Positions 26,992-36,217 of a stretch of 64,000 nucleotides of DNA are shown piece by piece. The translations under genes and the position numbers were made by a program. This DNA is from Williamsia faeni. Its GTDB lineage: Bacteria > Actinomycetota > Actinomycetes > Mycobacteriales > Mycobacteriaceae. The stretch is from assembly GCA_003202005.1 (NCBI GenBank), contig QJJF01000002.1:124001-188000 (forward strand). Direction: 5' to 3'. Each line of letters starts with the position of its first letter. The first letter of the stretch is position 1. The notes below the pieces were generated by a model that worked only from the letters and a program-made list of their open reading frames with translations, was not told where the DNA came from and did not search any database.

Positions 26992-27028
26992 TTTTGGTGA
27001 GCATTTGCCCAGGTGGGCATAACCAAAA
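26992..27028. repeat. Nested inverted repeat between viuB and xerC
   Basis: TTTTGGT at 26992-26998 pairs with ACCAAAA at 27022-27028; inside, TGCCC at 27006-27010 pairs with GGGCA at 27015-27019 around the loop AGGT. No U-tract follows on the plus strand, so it is not a textbook terminator. It could be a protein-binding palindrome or an RNA structure. Confidence 0.55.
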
Positions 27029-27096
27029 GGCCACACTTTGGGGTGTCGGGGGTGTGGCGGCTTGCAGCCGGCGACCCCGATCGGTTGGCTGAGCGG

Positions 27097-27996
27097 GTGA
27101 GCACATCGATCATCGACGAGTACGAGACCTATCTGCGTCTCGAATGCGGGCACAGCGAGCACACCGTGCGTGCCTATCTCGGTGACATCCGCTCACTGAT
27201 CAGCTTTGCCGGGGTCCGCGGACAGGCGCCTCCGGCCATCGACCTGGCGACCTTGCGGGCGTGGCTGGCCGCGCACAGCAAGAGCGGTGCTGCCCGGACA
27301 ACCATTGCGCGGCAAGCCTCATCGGCCAAGCGGTTCACGGCCTGGGCCACCCGCGAAGGAATCTTCGCCGTCGATCCGGGCATCCGACTGCAAGCACCGA
27401 AAGCGCACCGAACACTGCCCGGTGTGTTGAGCGCCGATCAGGCCAGGGCGGCCTTGACGCCGGCGGCACCCGACCGCGATCCGGACGATCCGATCGCGCA
27501 GCGCGATCAGCTCATCGTCGAACTGTTGTATGCCACCGGTATTCGGGTCGGGGAACTCTGTGGCCTCGACATCGACGACGTCGACCGGTCGCGGAATGTG
27601 TTGCAGGTCATCGGCAAAGGCAACAAAGAGCGGACCGTGCCGTTCGGGACCCCGGCTGCCAGGGCCGTCGATCGGTGGCTGCTGACCGGTCGACCCGCGC
27701 TCGCTCAGCCCAAATCCGGTCACGCACTCCTGCTCGGCGCACAAGGTGGACGACTTGATCAGCGAATGGCCCGAACCGTCGTACACAGGGTGCTGACCGA
27801 CTCGCCCGACTCGCCCGATCTCGGACCCCACGGTCTGCGGCACAGCGCAGCCACCCACCTCCTCGAAGGTGGCGCCGACCTTCGGGTCGTACAGGAACTA
27901 CTCGGGCACGCCAGTCTGGCAACCACGCAGCTCTATACCCACGTCAGCGTCGAACGCCTGCGAAAAGTCCACGACCAGGCGCATCCCCGGGCGTGA
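27097..27996 (+). CDS. xerC: Tyrosine recombinase XerC
   Basis: Resolves chromosome dimers with XerD at dif. The 299 residues have the N-terminal SAM-like domain ('[20 protein letters not shown]') and the catalytic domain with Arg in '[15 protein letters not shown]', Lys in '[12 protein letters not shown]', '[15 protein letters not shown]' and the nucleophile Tyr in '[15 protein letters not shown]'. The frame is open from 27013; GTG 27097 matches the family start. It corresponds to Rv2894c. Confidence 0.95.
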   Translation: MSTSIIDEYETYLRLECGHSEHTVRAYLGDIRSLISFAGVRGQAPPAIDLATLRAWLAAHSKSGAARTTIARQASSAKRFTAWATREGIFAVDPGIRLQAPKAHRTLPGVLSADQARAALTPAAPDRDPDDPIAQRDQLIVELLYATGIRVGELCGLDIDDVDRSRNVLQVIGKGNKERTVPFGTPAARAVDRWLLTGRPALAQPKSGHALLLGAQGGRLDQRMARTVVHRVLTDSPDSPDLGPHGLRHSAATHLLEGGADLRVVQELLGHASLATTQLYTHVSVERLRKVHDQAHPRA

Positions 27997-28004
27997 TAGG
28001 CGGT

Positions 28005-28559
28005 TCATCCATCGCCGGGCTGCAGTGGTTTGAGGCGCACCCGCACCAGTCCGAGCAGTGTCAGTGGGTCGAAGTACACAGCCGATGCACCGGCTCCGCG
28101 TCGGGCACCCCAATGCAGGCACGCACTTCGGCAGCCCGCGTGACCGGAGTCGAGCACGCCGATCGGTGATCCGCGACTGACAGACGCACCTTCTCTGACC
28201 GAGCCGGTGACGGGCTCGTACGTCGTCAATAGTCCGTCCGGGTGCCGGATCGACACCACCGGTTTGCCGGCGACCTGGCCCGAGAAGTGCACTATCCCGT
28301 CCCCGGCCGACCTGACAACCGAACCCGCGGGTGCGGCGAGGTCGACACCCCGGTGCCCGGCCAGCCAGCGCTGCGCGGGAGGTTCGAATCGGCGTACCAC
28401 CGAGGGAACCGGGGACAGCGGCCAGCCGTAGCCCTGATCGGTGCCGGAGGCGGGTGCGGTGCCTGCGACCGGTGTCCACGGTGCCGAAAGAATCGAAACG
28501 GTGAGCACTGCAGCGACAACGGTTGTTGTTGCCCGATGAAACGCCCGCCGCACTGCCAT
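28005..28559 (-). CDS. Exported M23 family metallopeptidase
   Basis: Predicted secreted LytM-type protein. From ATG 28559 it has a signal peptide (basic MAVRRAFHR, then 'TTTVVAAVLTVSILSA'), leaving about 155 residues of peptidase domain with zinc ligands in 'GHRGVDLAAPAG' and a histidine in 'ACLHWGARRG'. The usual HxH reads LHW here, so the second histidine may be missing and activity is uncertain. GTG 28577 is an alternative start. It is the counterpart of Rv2891, divergent from rpsB and convergent with xerC. Confidence 0.85.
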   Translation of the reverse strand: MAVRRAFHRATTTVVAAVLTVSILSAPWTPVAGTAPASGTDQGYGWPLSPVPSVVRRFEPPAQRWLAGHRGVDLAAPAGSVVRSAGDGIVHFSGQVAGKPVVSIRHPDGLLTTYEPVTGSVREGASVSRGSPIGVLDSGHAGCRSACLHWGARRGAGASAVYFDPLTLLGLVRVRLKPLQPGDG

Positions 28560-28610
28560 GTCGTCGATGGTGGTCACCGAGACGCGATCAGGCCAGGTCA
28601 GCGGAGCGTT

Positions 28611-28637
28611 TGTGGACAACCTGACCGGCCATCCACA
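28611..28637. promoter_or_regulatory. Consensus DnaA box with a second near-match
   Basis: TGTGGACAA at 28611-28619 is the complement of TTGTCCACA, a consensus DnaA box; CCATCCACA at 28629-28637 is a 7-of-9 match on the other strand. Both lie in the 331-bp gene-free region between the M23 peptidase and rpsB. Confidence 0.45.
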
Positions 28638-28890
28638 GTTCGGCCGAAGGCCTTGACAGCGGGCACTCCGTGGGGTGGGAGGGCGATTTCGTCTGGGAGC
28701 CCGGCGCGCGTAGACTCATATGGCGCTCTCGCCTCGGTGGGAGTGACTTCGCGCGCCTGCGGTCGGCCAACGTTTTGTTCGTCCGACACGGGGTGTGGGC
28801 AGTCCTTCTGTGAAGAAGGTTCCACACCTGACAGGTGCCAGGGTCGGCAACCAACCGGATGCCGACGTAACTGCACATGAAAGTGAAACC
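28638..28890 (+). promoter_or_regulatory. rpsB promoter and leader region
   Basis: No gene is present. TAGACT at 28711-28716 is a plausible -10 element for rpsB; a matching -35 is not obvious, although TTGACA occurs at 28653-28658, too far upstream for that hexamer. This would give a leader of about 165 nt, long enough for S2 autoregulation, but I could not recognise a conserved leader structure. Confidence 0.4.
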
Positions 28891-29730
28891 ATGGCTGTCG
28901 TAACCATGAAGCAGCTGCTTGACAGCGGCGCTCATTTCGGGCATCAGACCCGTCGTTGGAATCCGAAGATGAAGCGTTTCATCTTCACCGATCGCAACGG
29001 CATCTACATCATCGACTTGCAGCAGACGCTGACCTACATCGACAAGGCGTACGAATTCGTCAAGGAGACGGTTGCCCACGGCGGCACCATCCTGTTTGTC
29101 GGTACCAAGAAGCAGGCTCAGGAATCCATCGCTGCCGAGGCCACCCGCGTCGGCATGCCGTATGTGAACCAGCGCTGGCTCGGCGGAATGCTCACCAACT
29201 TCTCGACCGTCCACAAGCGCCTGCTGCGCCTGAAGGACCTCGAGGCAATGGAGCAGACCGGCGGCTTCGAAGGACGCACCAAGAAGGAAATCCTCATGCT
29301 CACGCGTGAGATGACCAAGCTTGATCGCACCCTCGGTGGTATCCGGGACATGGCCAAGGTTCCGTCGGCCATCTGGGTCGTCGACACCAACAAGGAGCAC
29401 CTCGCGGTCTCCGAGGCTCGCAAGCTGAACATCCCGGTCATCGCGATCCTGGACACCAACTGCGACCCCGACCTGGTCGACTACCCGATCCCGGGTAACG
29501 ACGACGCCATCCGCTCCGCTGCTCTGCTGACCCACGTGGTCGCCGCTGCAGTCGCTGAGGGTGTGCAGGCACGCGCCGGCCAGAGCTCTTCCGACGCCAA
29601 GCCGCAGAGCGCCGCCGGCGAGCCCCTCGCCGAGTGGGAGCAGGAACTGCTGACCGAGGCCACCGCACCCGCAGAGGCACCGGCAGCAGAGGCTCCCGCC
29701 GCTGAAGCCGAAACCCCTGCACAGGCCTGA
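28891..29730 (+). CDS. rpsB: 30S ribosomal protein uS2
   Basis: Small-subunit ribosomal protein. ATG 28891 begins the family sequence [20 protein letters not shown]; '[15 protein letters not shown]' and '[16 protein letters not shown]' are conserved. The 279-residue protein has an Ala/Glu-rich tail after about residue 250 that is longer than in E. coli. The frame is open upstream to 28795 but that segment is not conserved in style. tsf follows after 57 bp containing a 6-bp-stem hairpin. Confidence 0.98.
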   Translation: MAVVTMKQLLDSGAHFGHQTRRWNPKMKRFIFTDRNGIYIIDLQQTLTYIDKAYEFVKETVAHGGTILFVGTKKQAQESIAAEATRVGMPYVNQRWLGGMLTNFSTVHKRLLRLKDLEAMEQTGGFEGRTKKEILMLTREMTKLDRTLGGIRDMAKVPSAIWVVDTNKEHLAVSEARKLNIPVIAILDTNCDPDLVDYPIPGNDDAIRSAALLTHVVAAAVAEGVQARAGQSSSDAKPQSAAGEPLAEWEQELLTEATAPAEAPAAEAPAAEAETPAQA

Positions 29731-29735
29731 TTCCC

Positions 29736-29758
29736 TTCTGGTTCAACAACTTCCAGAA
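29736..29758 (+). other. Short hairpin between rpsB and tsf
   Basis: TTCTGG and CCAGAA form a 6-bp stem around an 11-nt loop directly after the rpsB stop codon. No U-tract follows. It could adjust the ratio of rpsB to tsf message, but this is speculative. Confidence 0.3.
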
Positions 29759-29787
29759 ACATTCGACTACAGGAGGCTCGCCCACCC

Positions 29788-30612
29788 ATGGCGAACTACA
29801 CCGCCGCTGACGTCAAGCGGCTCCGCGAACTCACCGGTTCGGGAATGCTCGATTGCAAAAACGCTCTGGCCGCCAATGATGGCGATTTCGACAAGGCCGT
29901 CGAAGAGCTGCGTATCAAGGGCGCCAAGGACGTCGGCAAGCGTGCCGAGCGGTCCACCGCCGAAGGTCTGATCGCCGCCAGAGACGGCGCGATGATCGAG
30001 ATCAACTCCGAGACCGATTTCGTTGCGAAGAACGAAGAGTTCCAGGCCCTCGCGGCTGCGGTTCTCGACGCTGCAGTCGCTGCGAAGACGTCCGACGTGG
30101 AGGTCCTCAAGGCCGCCAAGGTCGGCGACGGCACGGTCGACGAGCTCGTTCAGGCACTCGCTGCCAAGATCGGCGAGAAGCTGGTCCTGCGTCGCGTGGC
30201 CTTCCACGAGGGCAAGGTTGCCTCGTACCTGCACAAGCGGGCGTCGGATCTGCCGCCGTCTGTTGGTGTCCTGGTCGAGTACACCGGCGACTCCGATGCT
30301 GCAGCAGAGGCCGCTCGCGGCGCTGCGATGCAGGTCGCTGCGCTGCGCGCCAAGTACGCAACCCGTGACGAGGTCCCGGCGGAGGTTGTCGCTTCCGAGC
30401 GTCACATCGCCGAGCAGACCGCTCGTGAGGAGGGCAAGCCCGAGGCTGCGCTCCCCAAGATCGTCGAAGGTCGCGTCAACGGGTTCTACAAGGACGTCGT
30501 CCTCGTAGACCAGGCGTCGGTCACCGAGTCCAAGAAGACAGTCAAGGCTGTTCTCGAGGAAGCGGGCGCACAGGTAGTGTCGTTCACCCGTTTCGAGGTC
30601 GGACAGGCCTGA
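29788..30612 (+). CDS. tsf: Elongation factor Ts
   Basis: Guanine nucleotide exchange factor for EF-Tu. The UBA-like N-terminus ('[20 protein letters not shown]') and the '[14 protein letters not shown]' motif are conserved, and the 274-residue length is normal for actinobacteria. ATG 29788 follows AGGAGG. An intrinsic terminator lies 13 bp after the stop. Confidence 0.98.
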   Translation: MANYTAADVKRLRELTGSGMLDCKNALAANDGDFDKAVEELRIKGAKDVGKRAERSTAEGLIAARDGAMIEINSETDFVAKNEEFQALAAAVLDAAVAAKTSDVEVLKAAKVGDGTVDELVQALAAKIGEKLVLRRVAFHEGKVASYLHKRASDLPPSVGVLVEYTGDSDAAAEAARGAAMQVAALRAKYATRDEVPAEVVASERHIAEQTAREEGKPEAALPKIVEGRVNGFYKDVVLVDQASVTESKKTVKAVLEEAGAQVVSFTRFEVGQA

Positions 30613-30624
30613 TTTTTGTGCAAG

Positions 30625-30662
30625 GAACCCCGTGCGAATCTTTGATTCGCCGGGGTTCTTTT
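30625..30662 (+). terminator. Intrinsic terminator after tsf
   Basis: GAACCCCG-T-GCGAATC, loop TTT, GATTCGC-CGGGGTTC, then TTTT. The 15-bp stem with one bulged base followed directly by T residues is the clearest rho-independent terminator in the window. It ends the rpsB-tsf unit and separates it from pyrH. Confidence 0.92.
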
Positions 30663-30765
30663 GCGCAAGCGTCCCGTTACGATCGAGCCCGACGCAGATG
30701 ACACATTGTGTTGGGGCGCAAGAATTAGCCTGACGAACACCCGGCACTACGAAGGGACTCCCCAC

Positions 30766-31497
30766 ATGACCGAGAACATCGCGCCAGACCGCACCGGATT
30801 CAAGCGCGTGCTTCTCAAGCTCGGTGGTGAGATGTTCGGCGGAGGCAAGGTCGGGCTCGATCCCGACGTCGTCTCGACTGTCGCCGACCAGATCGCCGAA
30901 GTGGTCAAATCAGGTGTCGAGGTGGCAGTGGTCATCGGTGGCGGCAACTTCTTCCGTGGCGCCGAACTGCAGCAGCGTGGCCTCGACCGTTCGCGCTCGG
31001 ACTACATGGGCATGCTCGGCACCGTCATGAACTGCCTTGCACTACAAGACTTTCTGGAAAAGCGCGGCATCGTGACGCGTGTGCAGACCGCCATCACCAT
31101 GGGTCAGGTCGCCGAACCCTACATCCCGCTGCGCGCACAGCGGCACCTGGAAAAGGGCCGCGTCGTCATCTTCGGTGCCGGTATGGGCATGCCTTACTTC
31201 TCCACCGACACCACCGCCGCGCAGCGCGCCCTGGAGATCCAGGCAGAGGTCGTCCTGATGGCCAAAGGCGTCGACGGCGTCTACTCGGCCGACCCCCGGG
31301 TTGATCCCGATGCCACACTGTTCCGCGAGATCACCCACCGCGAAGTCCTGGAGAAGGGCCTCAAGGTCGCCGATGCGACGGCGTTCAGCCTGTGCATGGA
31401 CAACCAGATGCCGATCCTGGTTTTCAACCTTCTCGAGCAGGGCAACATTGCGCGAGCGGTCGCAGGTGAGAAGATCGGAACACTGGTCACCACCTGA
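30766..31497 (+). CDS. pyrH: Uridylate kinase
   Basis: Makes UDP from UMP, allosterically controlled by GTP and UTP. Amino-acid-kinase motifs: '[14 protein letters not shown]', '[13 protein letters not shown]', '[17 protein letters not shown]' and '[13 protein letters not shown]'. Length 243. The start is ATG 30766 (GAAGGGA upstream); the open frame to 30661 runs through the terminator and is not coding. First gene of pyrH-frr-cdsA. Confidence 0.97.
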   Translation: MTENIAPDRTGFKRVLLKLGGEMFGGGKVGLDPDVVSTVADQIAEVVKSGVEVAVVIGGGNFFRGAELQQRGLDRSRSDYMGMLGTVMNCLALQDFLEKRGIVTRVQTAITMGQVAEPYIPLRAQRHLEKGRVVIFGAGMGMPYFSTDTTAAQRALEIQAEVVLMAKGVDGVYSADPRVDPDATLFREITHREVLEKGLKVADATAFSLCMDNQMPILVFNLLEQGNIARAVAGEKIGTLVTT

Positions 31498-31547
31498 CCG
31501 GTAGACATAACCCGGGACGCCATGACACACCGACAACGGAGGACACC

Positions 31548-32105
31548 ATGATCGACGACGCGCTCCTAGACGCCGAAGAAAGAATGGAAAAGGCTGTCAG
31601 TGTCGCGCGGGATGACATGGGCTCGGTCCGCACCGGCCGTGCGAATCCGGCGATGTTCAACCGGGTCACCATCGACTACTACGGTTCTCCGACTCCGGTC
31701 ACACAGGTAGCCTCCATCAACACCACGGAGGCCCGCATGGTGGTGATCAAGCCCTACGAGGCGAGTTCGCTGGGGCCGATCGAGACCGCCATCCGCAATT
31801 CCGATCTCGGCGTCAATCCGACCAATGACGGCAACATCATCCGGATCTCGATTCCACAGCTGACCGAAGAGCGGCGCCGCGAGCTCGTCAAGCAGGTCAA
31901 GTCAAAGGGCGAGGACGCCAAGGTCTCCATCCGCAACGTGCGACGTAAAGCAGTCGATGAGCTCAAGCGCATCCAGAAGGACGGCGAAGCCGGTGAGGAT
32001 GAGGTGGGTCGCGCGGAAAAGGACCTCGACAAGACCACCGCGTCGTACGTCACCCAGATCGATGATCTGGTCAAGCACAAAGAAGCCGAACTACTCGAGG
32101 TCTGA
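31548..32105 (+). CDS. frr: Ribosome recycling factor
   Basis: Splits post-termination ribosomes together with EF-G. The full-length 185-residue protein has '[20 protein letters not shown]', '[19 protein letters not shown]' and the helical bundle end. ATG 31548 follows CGGAGG. It lies 50 bp after pyrH and precedes cdsA. Confidence 0.98.
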   Translation: MIDDALLDAEERMEKAVSVARDDMGSVRTGRANPAMFNRVTIDYYGSPTPVTQVASINTTEARMVVIKPYEASSLGPIETAIRNSDLGVNPTNDGNIIRISIPQLTEERRRELVKQVKSKGEDAKVSIRNVRRKAVDELKRIQKDGEAGEDEVGRAEKDLDKTTASYVTQIDDLVKHKEAELLEV

Positions 32106-32156
32106 GTCATCGTCGATGACACGTCTTCGGTGGTGACCAAAGGAGCAGGGCAACAG

Positions 32157-33029
32157 GTGACCGATACAGATCGGCCGCAGGGCACACCGGGTCCGCAGCC
32201 GAAGGGCTCCACCTCCCGAGCGGGACGTGACCTGCCGGCCGCGATCGGGGTGGGCGGCACACTTGGTGTGTCCCTGATCCTGATTCTCATCTTTGTGCCC
32301 GAAGTCTGGTTCCCGGTTGTCGCCGTGGCCATCGGTGTCGCGAGCTGGGAAGTGACCAAGCGATTCCGCGAGAACGGCATCAAGGTGGCGCTGATCCCGG
32401 TCCTGGTCGGCGGCCAGGCCATCATGTGGGTGAGCTGGCCGTGGGGTGTCACGGCGTCCATCGTGGCTCTGGCCGCAACTGTGCTGGTCTCGATGATCTG
32501 GAAGTTGCTGGCCCAAGGGCTGCAGTCCGCGCCGGATAATTACCTCCAAGATCTCGCGGGCACCACGCTCGTGCTCTGCTGGCTCCCGCTGATGGGTGCG
32601 TTCGGCGCGTCGATGGTGCTCGAGGACAACGGCGCCGCCAGGGTGTTCACCCTGATGATCGTGGTGGTCTGCTCCGACGTCGGCGGCTACCTCTTCGGCG
32701 TCTCGTTCGGCAAGCATCCGATGGCGCCCGCGATCAGTCCCAAGAAGTCGTGGGAGGGGATGGTCGGCTCACTGATCTTCGGTGTTGCCGGGTCAGTGCT
32801 GACCGTGATGTTCGTGGTGGATGCGCAGTGGTGGATCGGACTGATCCTGGGTCCGGTTCTGGTCATCTGCGCCACCCTCGGCGACCTCGTCGAATCGCAG
32901 GTCAAACGCGACCTCGGGATCAAGGACATGGGAACTCTGCTACCCGGTCACGGCGGCATCATGGACCGGCTCGATTCCCTCTTGCCGTCGGCGTTCGTGG
33001 TGTGGGCGATCCTGGGCGCCCTGCTCTGA
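32157..33029 (+). CDS. cdsA: Phosphatidate cytidylyltransferase
   Basis: Integral membrane enzyme that makes CDP-diacylglycerol, the precursor of phosphatidylinositol, phosphatidylglycerol and cardiolipin. About eight transmembrane helices follow a hydrophilic N-terminus. The signature is 'SPKKSWEGMVGSLIFG' and 'GDLVESQVKRDLGIKDMG' with 'GHGGIMDRLDS'. I chose GTG 32157 because AGGAGCAGG precedes it; GTG 32130 is an alternative that adds nine residues. Confidence 0.95.
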   Translation: MTDTDRPQGTPGPQPKGSTSRAGRDLPAAIGVGGTLGVSLILILIFVPEVWFPVVAVAIGVASWEVTKRFRENGIKVALIPVLVGGQAIMWVSWPWGVTASIVALAATVLVSMIWKLLAQGLQSAPDNYLQDLAGTTLVLCWLPLMGAFGASMVLEDNGAARVFTLMIVVVCSDVGGYLFGVSFGKHPMAPAISPKKSWEGMVGSLIFGVAGSVLTVMFVVDAQWWIGLILGPVLVICATLGDLVESQVKRDLGIKDMGTLLPGHGGIMDRLDSLLPSAFVVWAILGALL

Positions 33030-33033
33030 GCCG

Positions 33034-33429
33034 TCAGACCTGAGCCTTTTTGACCGCCCGTCGAACCTGGTACATCCGTAGGCTCCCGACAATTCCGGTG
33101 ATCACCGCGCCGAGGATGGCCGCGATCAGCAGACTGACGCCGAGTGGTAGCTCGACGGTCCAGAACAACAGATGAATGCTCTGGCTTTCGACATTCTGCA
33201 CGATGAAAATCAGCAGCAGCAGCGTGATGATCGCACCGGCGATCAAGCCGACCCAGAGCGCATTGATGCGGGTGTGCTTCACATCATCAAGGGCCTGACG
33301 ATTGAATTCTTCGCGGTGGTCGGCGGCCGGGACCTCGCCCGCCACCGGGTAGTTCGCCTGCGGCTCCTGATCAGGTGGCAGGTAGTTGCCGGCGGGTTCC
33401 TGCGGATATCCATCTGGCGGCTGCGTCAT
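33034..33429 (-). CDS. LapA-domain membrane protein
   Basis: Protein of 131 residues with a Pro/Gln/Tyr-rich cytoplasmic N-terminus (about 60 residues) and two transmembrane helices ('[20 protein letters not shown]' and '[19 protein letters not shown]') separated by a short loop, the layout of DUF1049/LapA proteins involved in lipopolysaccharide assembly in E. coli. Its function in a mycolate bacterium is unknown. ATG 33429 begins [10 protein letters not shown]. It ends 4 bp from the cdsA stop (convergent) and is divergent from rlmN. Confidence 0.82.
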   Translation of the reverse strand: MTQPPDGYPQEPAGNYLPPDQEPQANYPVAGEVPAADHREEFNRQALDDVKHTRINALWVGLIAGAIITLLLLIFIVQNVESQSIHLLFWTVELPLGVSLLIAAILGAVITGIVGSLRMYQVRRAVKKAQV

Positions 33430-33514
33430 GATTCCATCGTCCGCCAACTGTCGGTCGGCGACAATCACAGTTGCGAGATTGGCATCTCCGGCCGATCTAC
33501 GTCAGGCTTTAAGG

Positions 33515-34624
33515 ATGACTGTTCCGCTTCCGCTGGTGTTCGACGCGCCCAAACGCGGCAAACCTCCACAGCACCTGGCAGATCTGGACGCCGAAGGTCG
33601 CATTGCCGCGGTTGCCAAGCTCGGCCTGCCGAAGTTCCGCGCAGACCAGCTGGCCCGTCAGTACTACACGCGGCTGAACGCCGATCCCGCCGAAATGACC
33701 GACCTACCTGCGGCGATGCGCGAGCCAGTGGGGCAGGCGCTGTTTCCGCAGCTGATGACCGTGGTCCGGCACATTGCCTGCGACGACAACACCACCCGCA
33801 AGACGCTGTGGCGATTGCATGACGGGACGCTGCTCGAATCGGTGCTGATGCGGTACACCGACCGCACCACACTCTGCATCTCCAGCCAGGCCGGCTGCGG
33901 TATGGCCTGTCCTTTCTGTGCCACCGGGCAGGGTGGGCTGGACCGCAATCTGTCGACCGCCGAGATCGTCGACCAGGTCCGGTCGGCGGCCCGCGCGATG
34001 CGTGATGGAGAGCTGGGTGAACCCGGACGCCTCTCCAACGTGGTGTTCATGGGTATGGGTGAGCCGCTGGCCAACTACAAGCGCGTGATCGACGCGGTCC
34101 GGAAGATCACCTCACCGGCACCCGACGGTCTCGGCATCTCGCAGCGTTCGGTGACCGTGTCGACGGTGGGTCTGGCTCCGGCGATCCGGCGGATGGCCGA
34201 TGAGGGCCTGACGGTCACACTCGCCGTCTCCCTGCACACACCGGACGACGAACTGCGGGACACGCTGGTACCCGTCAACAACCGCTGGTCGGTGAAAGAG
34301 GTGCTCGACGCCGCGCGCTACTACGCCGACAACACCGGTCGCCGGGTCTCGATCGAATATGCCCTCATCCGCGACATCAATGATCAGCCGTGGCGTGCGG
34401 ACCTGCTCGGGGAGAAGCTGCGCAAGGCTCTCGGACCTCTGGTCCACGTGAACCTGATTCCGCTCAATCCGACGCCGGGTTCGAAATGGGATGCCAGCCC
34501 GAAGCCTGCCGAGCGGGAGTTCGTGCGACGGGTCCTCGCGCAGGGTGTTTCGTGCACGGTCCGAGACACCCGTGGCCAGGAGATCGCCGCCGCGTGTGGC
34601 CAGTTGGCGGCCGAAGAGAAGTAG
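33515..34624 (+). CDS. rlmN: Dual-specificity rRNA/tRNA methyltransferase RlmN
   Basis: Radical SAM enzyme that methylates C2 of A2503 in 23S rRNA and A37 in some tRNAs. The iron-sulfur motif CxxxCxxC is in '[17 protein letters not shown]'. The resolving cysteines are probably in '[20 protein letters not shown]'. '[13 protein letters not shown]' is conserved. ATG 33515 follows AAGG and gives 369 residues; the frame is open further upstream into the divergent promoter. Confidence 0.96.
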   Translation: MTVPLPLVFDAPKRGKPPQHLADLDAEGRIAAVAKLGLPKFRADQLARQYYTRLNADPAEMTDLPAAMREPVGQALFPQLMTVVRHIACDDNTTRKTLWRLHDGTLLESVLMRYTDRTTLCISSQAGCGMACPFCATGQGGLDRNLSTAEIVDQVRSAARAMRDGELGEPGRLSNVVFMGMGEPLANYKRVIDAVRKITSPAPDGLGISQRSVTVSTVGLAPAIRRMADEGLTVTLAVSLHTPDDELRDTLVPVNNRWSVKEVLDAARYYADNTGRRVSIEYALIRDINDQPWRADLLGEKLRKALGPLVHVNLIPLNPTPGSKWDASPKPAEREFVRRVLAQGVSCTVRDTRGQEIAAACGQLAAEEK

Positions 34625-34769
34625 CACCGGGTCACCGGCTCCGGCGCTGCAAACCGGGCTGCAACGTCCCGAGCCGGATCAATTCGAGTCCGTGTGCGGT
34701 GGCGGCGATCTGGGGTGGCCCGGCGAGTTCTGAGAACGCTATTCCCCGCCCGTTGGCAGAAGCGAAACG

Positions 34770-35024
34770 CTACTTGCGCCTCTTCCACTTTCCGCGGCTC
34801 TTGATCTCGCCGCGAACGAGGATGAAGACGAGCAGGCCGGCGAAGCCGAGAAGGTAGAAGTCCTCGACGTGGCCTTTGTGGTTACCGATGGTCATGCCGA
34901 GCAGTGCGACGACCGAGACCCAGGCAGCGATCTTGAAGGTCCGCAGGCCTTCGCCGTGCCAACCGAACCGGGCTGAAGGCGCTTCTGCGGGTTCGGGCTT
35001 GTACTCAAGCTCAGTGCTGGCCAC
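34770..35024 (-). CDS. DUF2631 small membrane protein
   Basis: Actinobacterial protein of 84 residues with two predicted transmembrane helices ('FKIAAWVSVVALLGMTIG' and 'FYLLGFAGLLVFILV') and a very basic end. The motif 'PSARFGWHGEG' before helix 1 is typical. GTG 35024 has AGGAG 7 nt upstream. Function unknown. It converges with rlmN across a 145-bp gap and is divergent from the allantoinase gene. Confidence 0.82.
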   Translation of the reverse strand: MASTELEYKPEPAEAPSARFGWHGEGLRTFKIAAWVSVVALLGMTIGNHKGHVEDFYLLGFAGLLVFILVRGEIKSRGKWKRRK

Positions 35025-35211
35025 GGTTACTCCTGCTGGTTTCGATCCGACTTGTGCTGCGCTGAGCATATCGTGACCCGGCGGGCACCGGCAGTCGCGG
35101 GCCGTCTGCAGCGGACTGACGGCGTGCCGCCGGGCAGAGGCGCCGCGCACCGTGGGGTGCAGGTGCGCCGCTCGACCGGCAGTGTTGGGGGGCCGGTGCC
35201 AGAATGATGCC

Positions 35212-36153
35212 GTGCCGCTCGAGAATCACACCCACGTCGACTATCCGAGAGATCTGATCGGATACGGCCCGACACCGCCGCATCCGAAGTGGCCGGCAGG
35301 GGCGAACATTGCCGTTCAGTTCGTCCTGAACTACGAAGAGGGCGCGGAGAACAATGTCCTCGAAGGGGACGACGGGAGTGAGACGTTCCTGTCGGAGATG
35401 GTCGGCGCCACCGCTTTTCCGAACCGGCACATGAGTATGGAGTCGCTGTACGAGTACGGGTCCCGGGCCGGCCTCTGGCGGATCTTGCGGGTATTCGAGC
35501 GCCGTGGACTCCCGCTGACGATCTTCGCGGTGGCGCAGGCCATGGCACGCAACCCCGAGGCGGTGTCGGCCTTTCTCGAACGCGGCGACGAGATCGCTTC
35601 ACACGGACTGCGCTGGCTGAACTATCAGCTCACCGACCCCGACATCGAGCGCGAGCACATGGCCGAGGCCATGGAGATCCTCACCGACCTCACCGGGAGC
35701 GCACCGCTGGGCTGGTACACCGGCCGCGACTCACCGAACACCCGACGCCTCGTCGTCGAACACGGTGGATTGATCTACGACTCCGACAGCTACGCCGACG
35801 ACCTGCCGTACTGGGTGAAGGTTCCGCTGGGCGAATCGGAAGTCGACCACCTGGTGGTGCCGTACACACTCGACACCAACGACATGAAGTACTCGTCGCC
35901 GGCCGGGTTTCCGTCGGGAGATCAGTTCTATGCCCATCTGCGAGACGCGTTCGACGTCCTCTACGCCGAAGGCGAGGCGGGTGCACCCAAGATGCTCTCG
36001 ATCGGGCTGCACTGCCGGCTGGCCGGACGGCCCGCCCGCACCGCGGCCCTCGAACGTTTCCTCGACCACGTGCAGTCCCACGACAAGGTCTGGATCACCC
36101 GTCGCGTCGACATCGCGCGGCATTGGATCGCAACTCACCCGCCGATGGCATAG
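35212..36153 (+). CDS. puuE: Allantoinase PuuE (polysaccharide-deacetylase fold)
   Basis: Member of the NodB-like deacetylase superfamily closest to PuuE, which opens allantoin to allantoate without metal. The N-terminus 'YPRDLIGYGPTPPHPKWPAG' and 'AVQFVLNYEEGAENNVLEGD' are the PuuE pattern; 'GDEIASHGLRW' and 'GWYTGRDSPNTRRL' follow. Length 313. GTG 35212 is the likely start. No other urate or allantoin gene lies in the window, so its pathway partners must be elsewhere, or it acts on a related cyclic amide. Confidence 0.85.
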   Translation: MPLENHTHVDYPRDLIGYGPTPPHPKWPAGANIAVQFVLNYEEGAENNVLEGDDGSETFLSEMVGATAFPNRHMSMESLYEYGSRAGLWRILRVFERRGLPLTIFAVAQAMARNPEAVSAFLERGDEIASHGLRWLNYQLTDPDIEREHMAEAMEILTDLTGSAPLGWYTGRDSPNTRRLVVEHGGLIYDSDSYADDLPYWVKVPLGESEVDHLVVPYTLDTNDMKYSSPAGFPSGDQFYAHLRDAFDVLYAEGEAGAPKMLSIGLHCRLAGRPARTAALERFLDHVQSHDKVWITRRVDIARHWIATHPPMA

Positions 36154-36217
36154 CCGCAGCGGTGGTCGAATCCGGCGCACTTGACCGAATGCCCACCCGA
36201 TCGAGGACACTGGGGAG

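Noticed and set aside
27001-27030. dif site next to xerC
   Set aside because: The palindrome near xerC does not resemble the actinobacterial dif sequence in length or central region, and dif normally lies at the replication terminus.
28653-28716. TTGACA at 28653 with TAGACT at 28711 as one promoter
   Set aside because: The spacing of about 52 bp is far too long; only the TAGACT hexamer is kept as a weak candidate.
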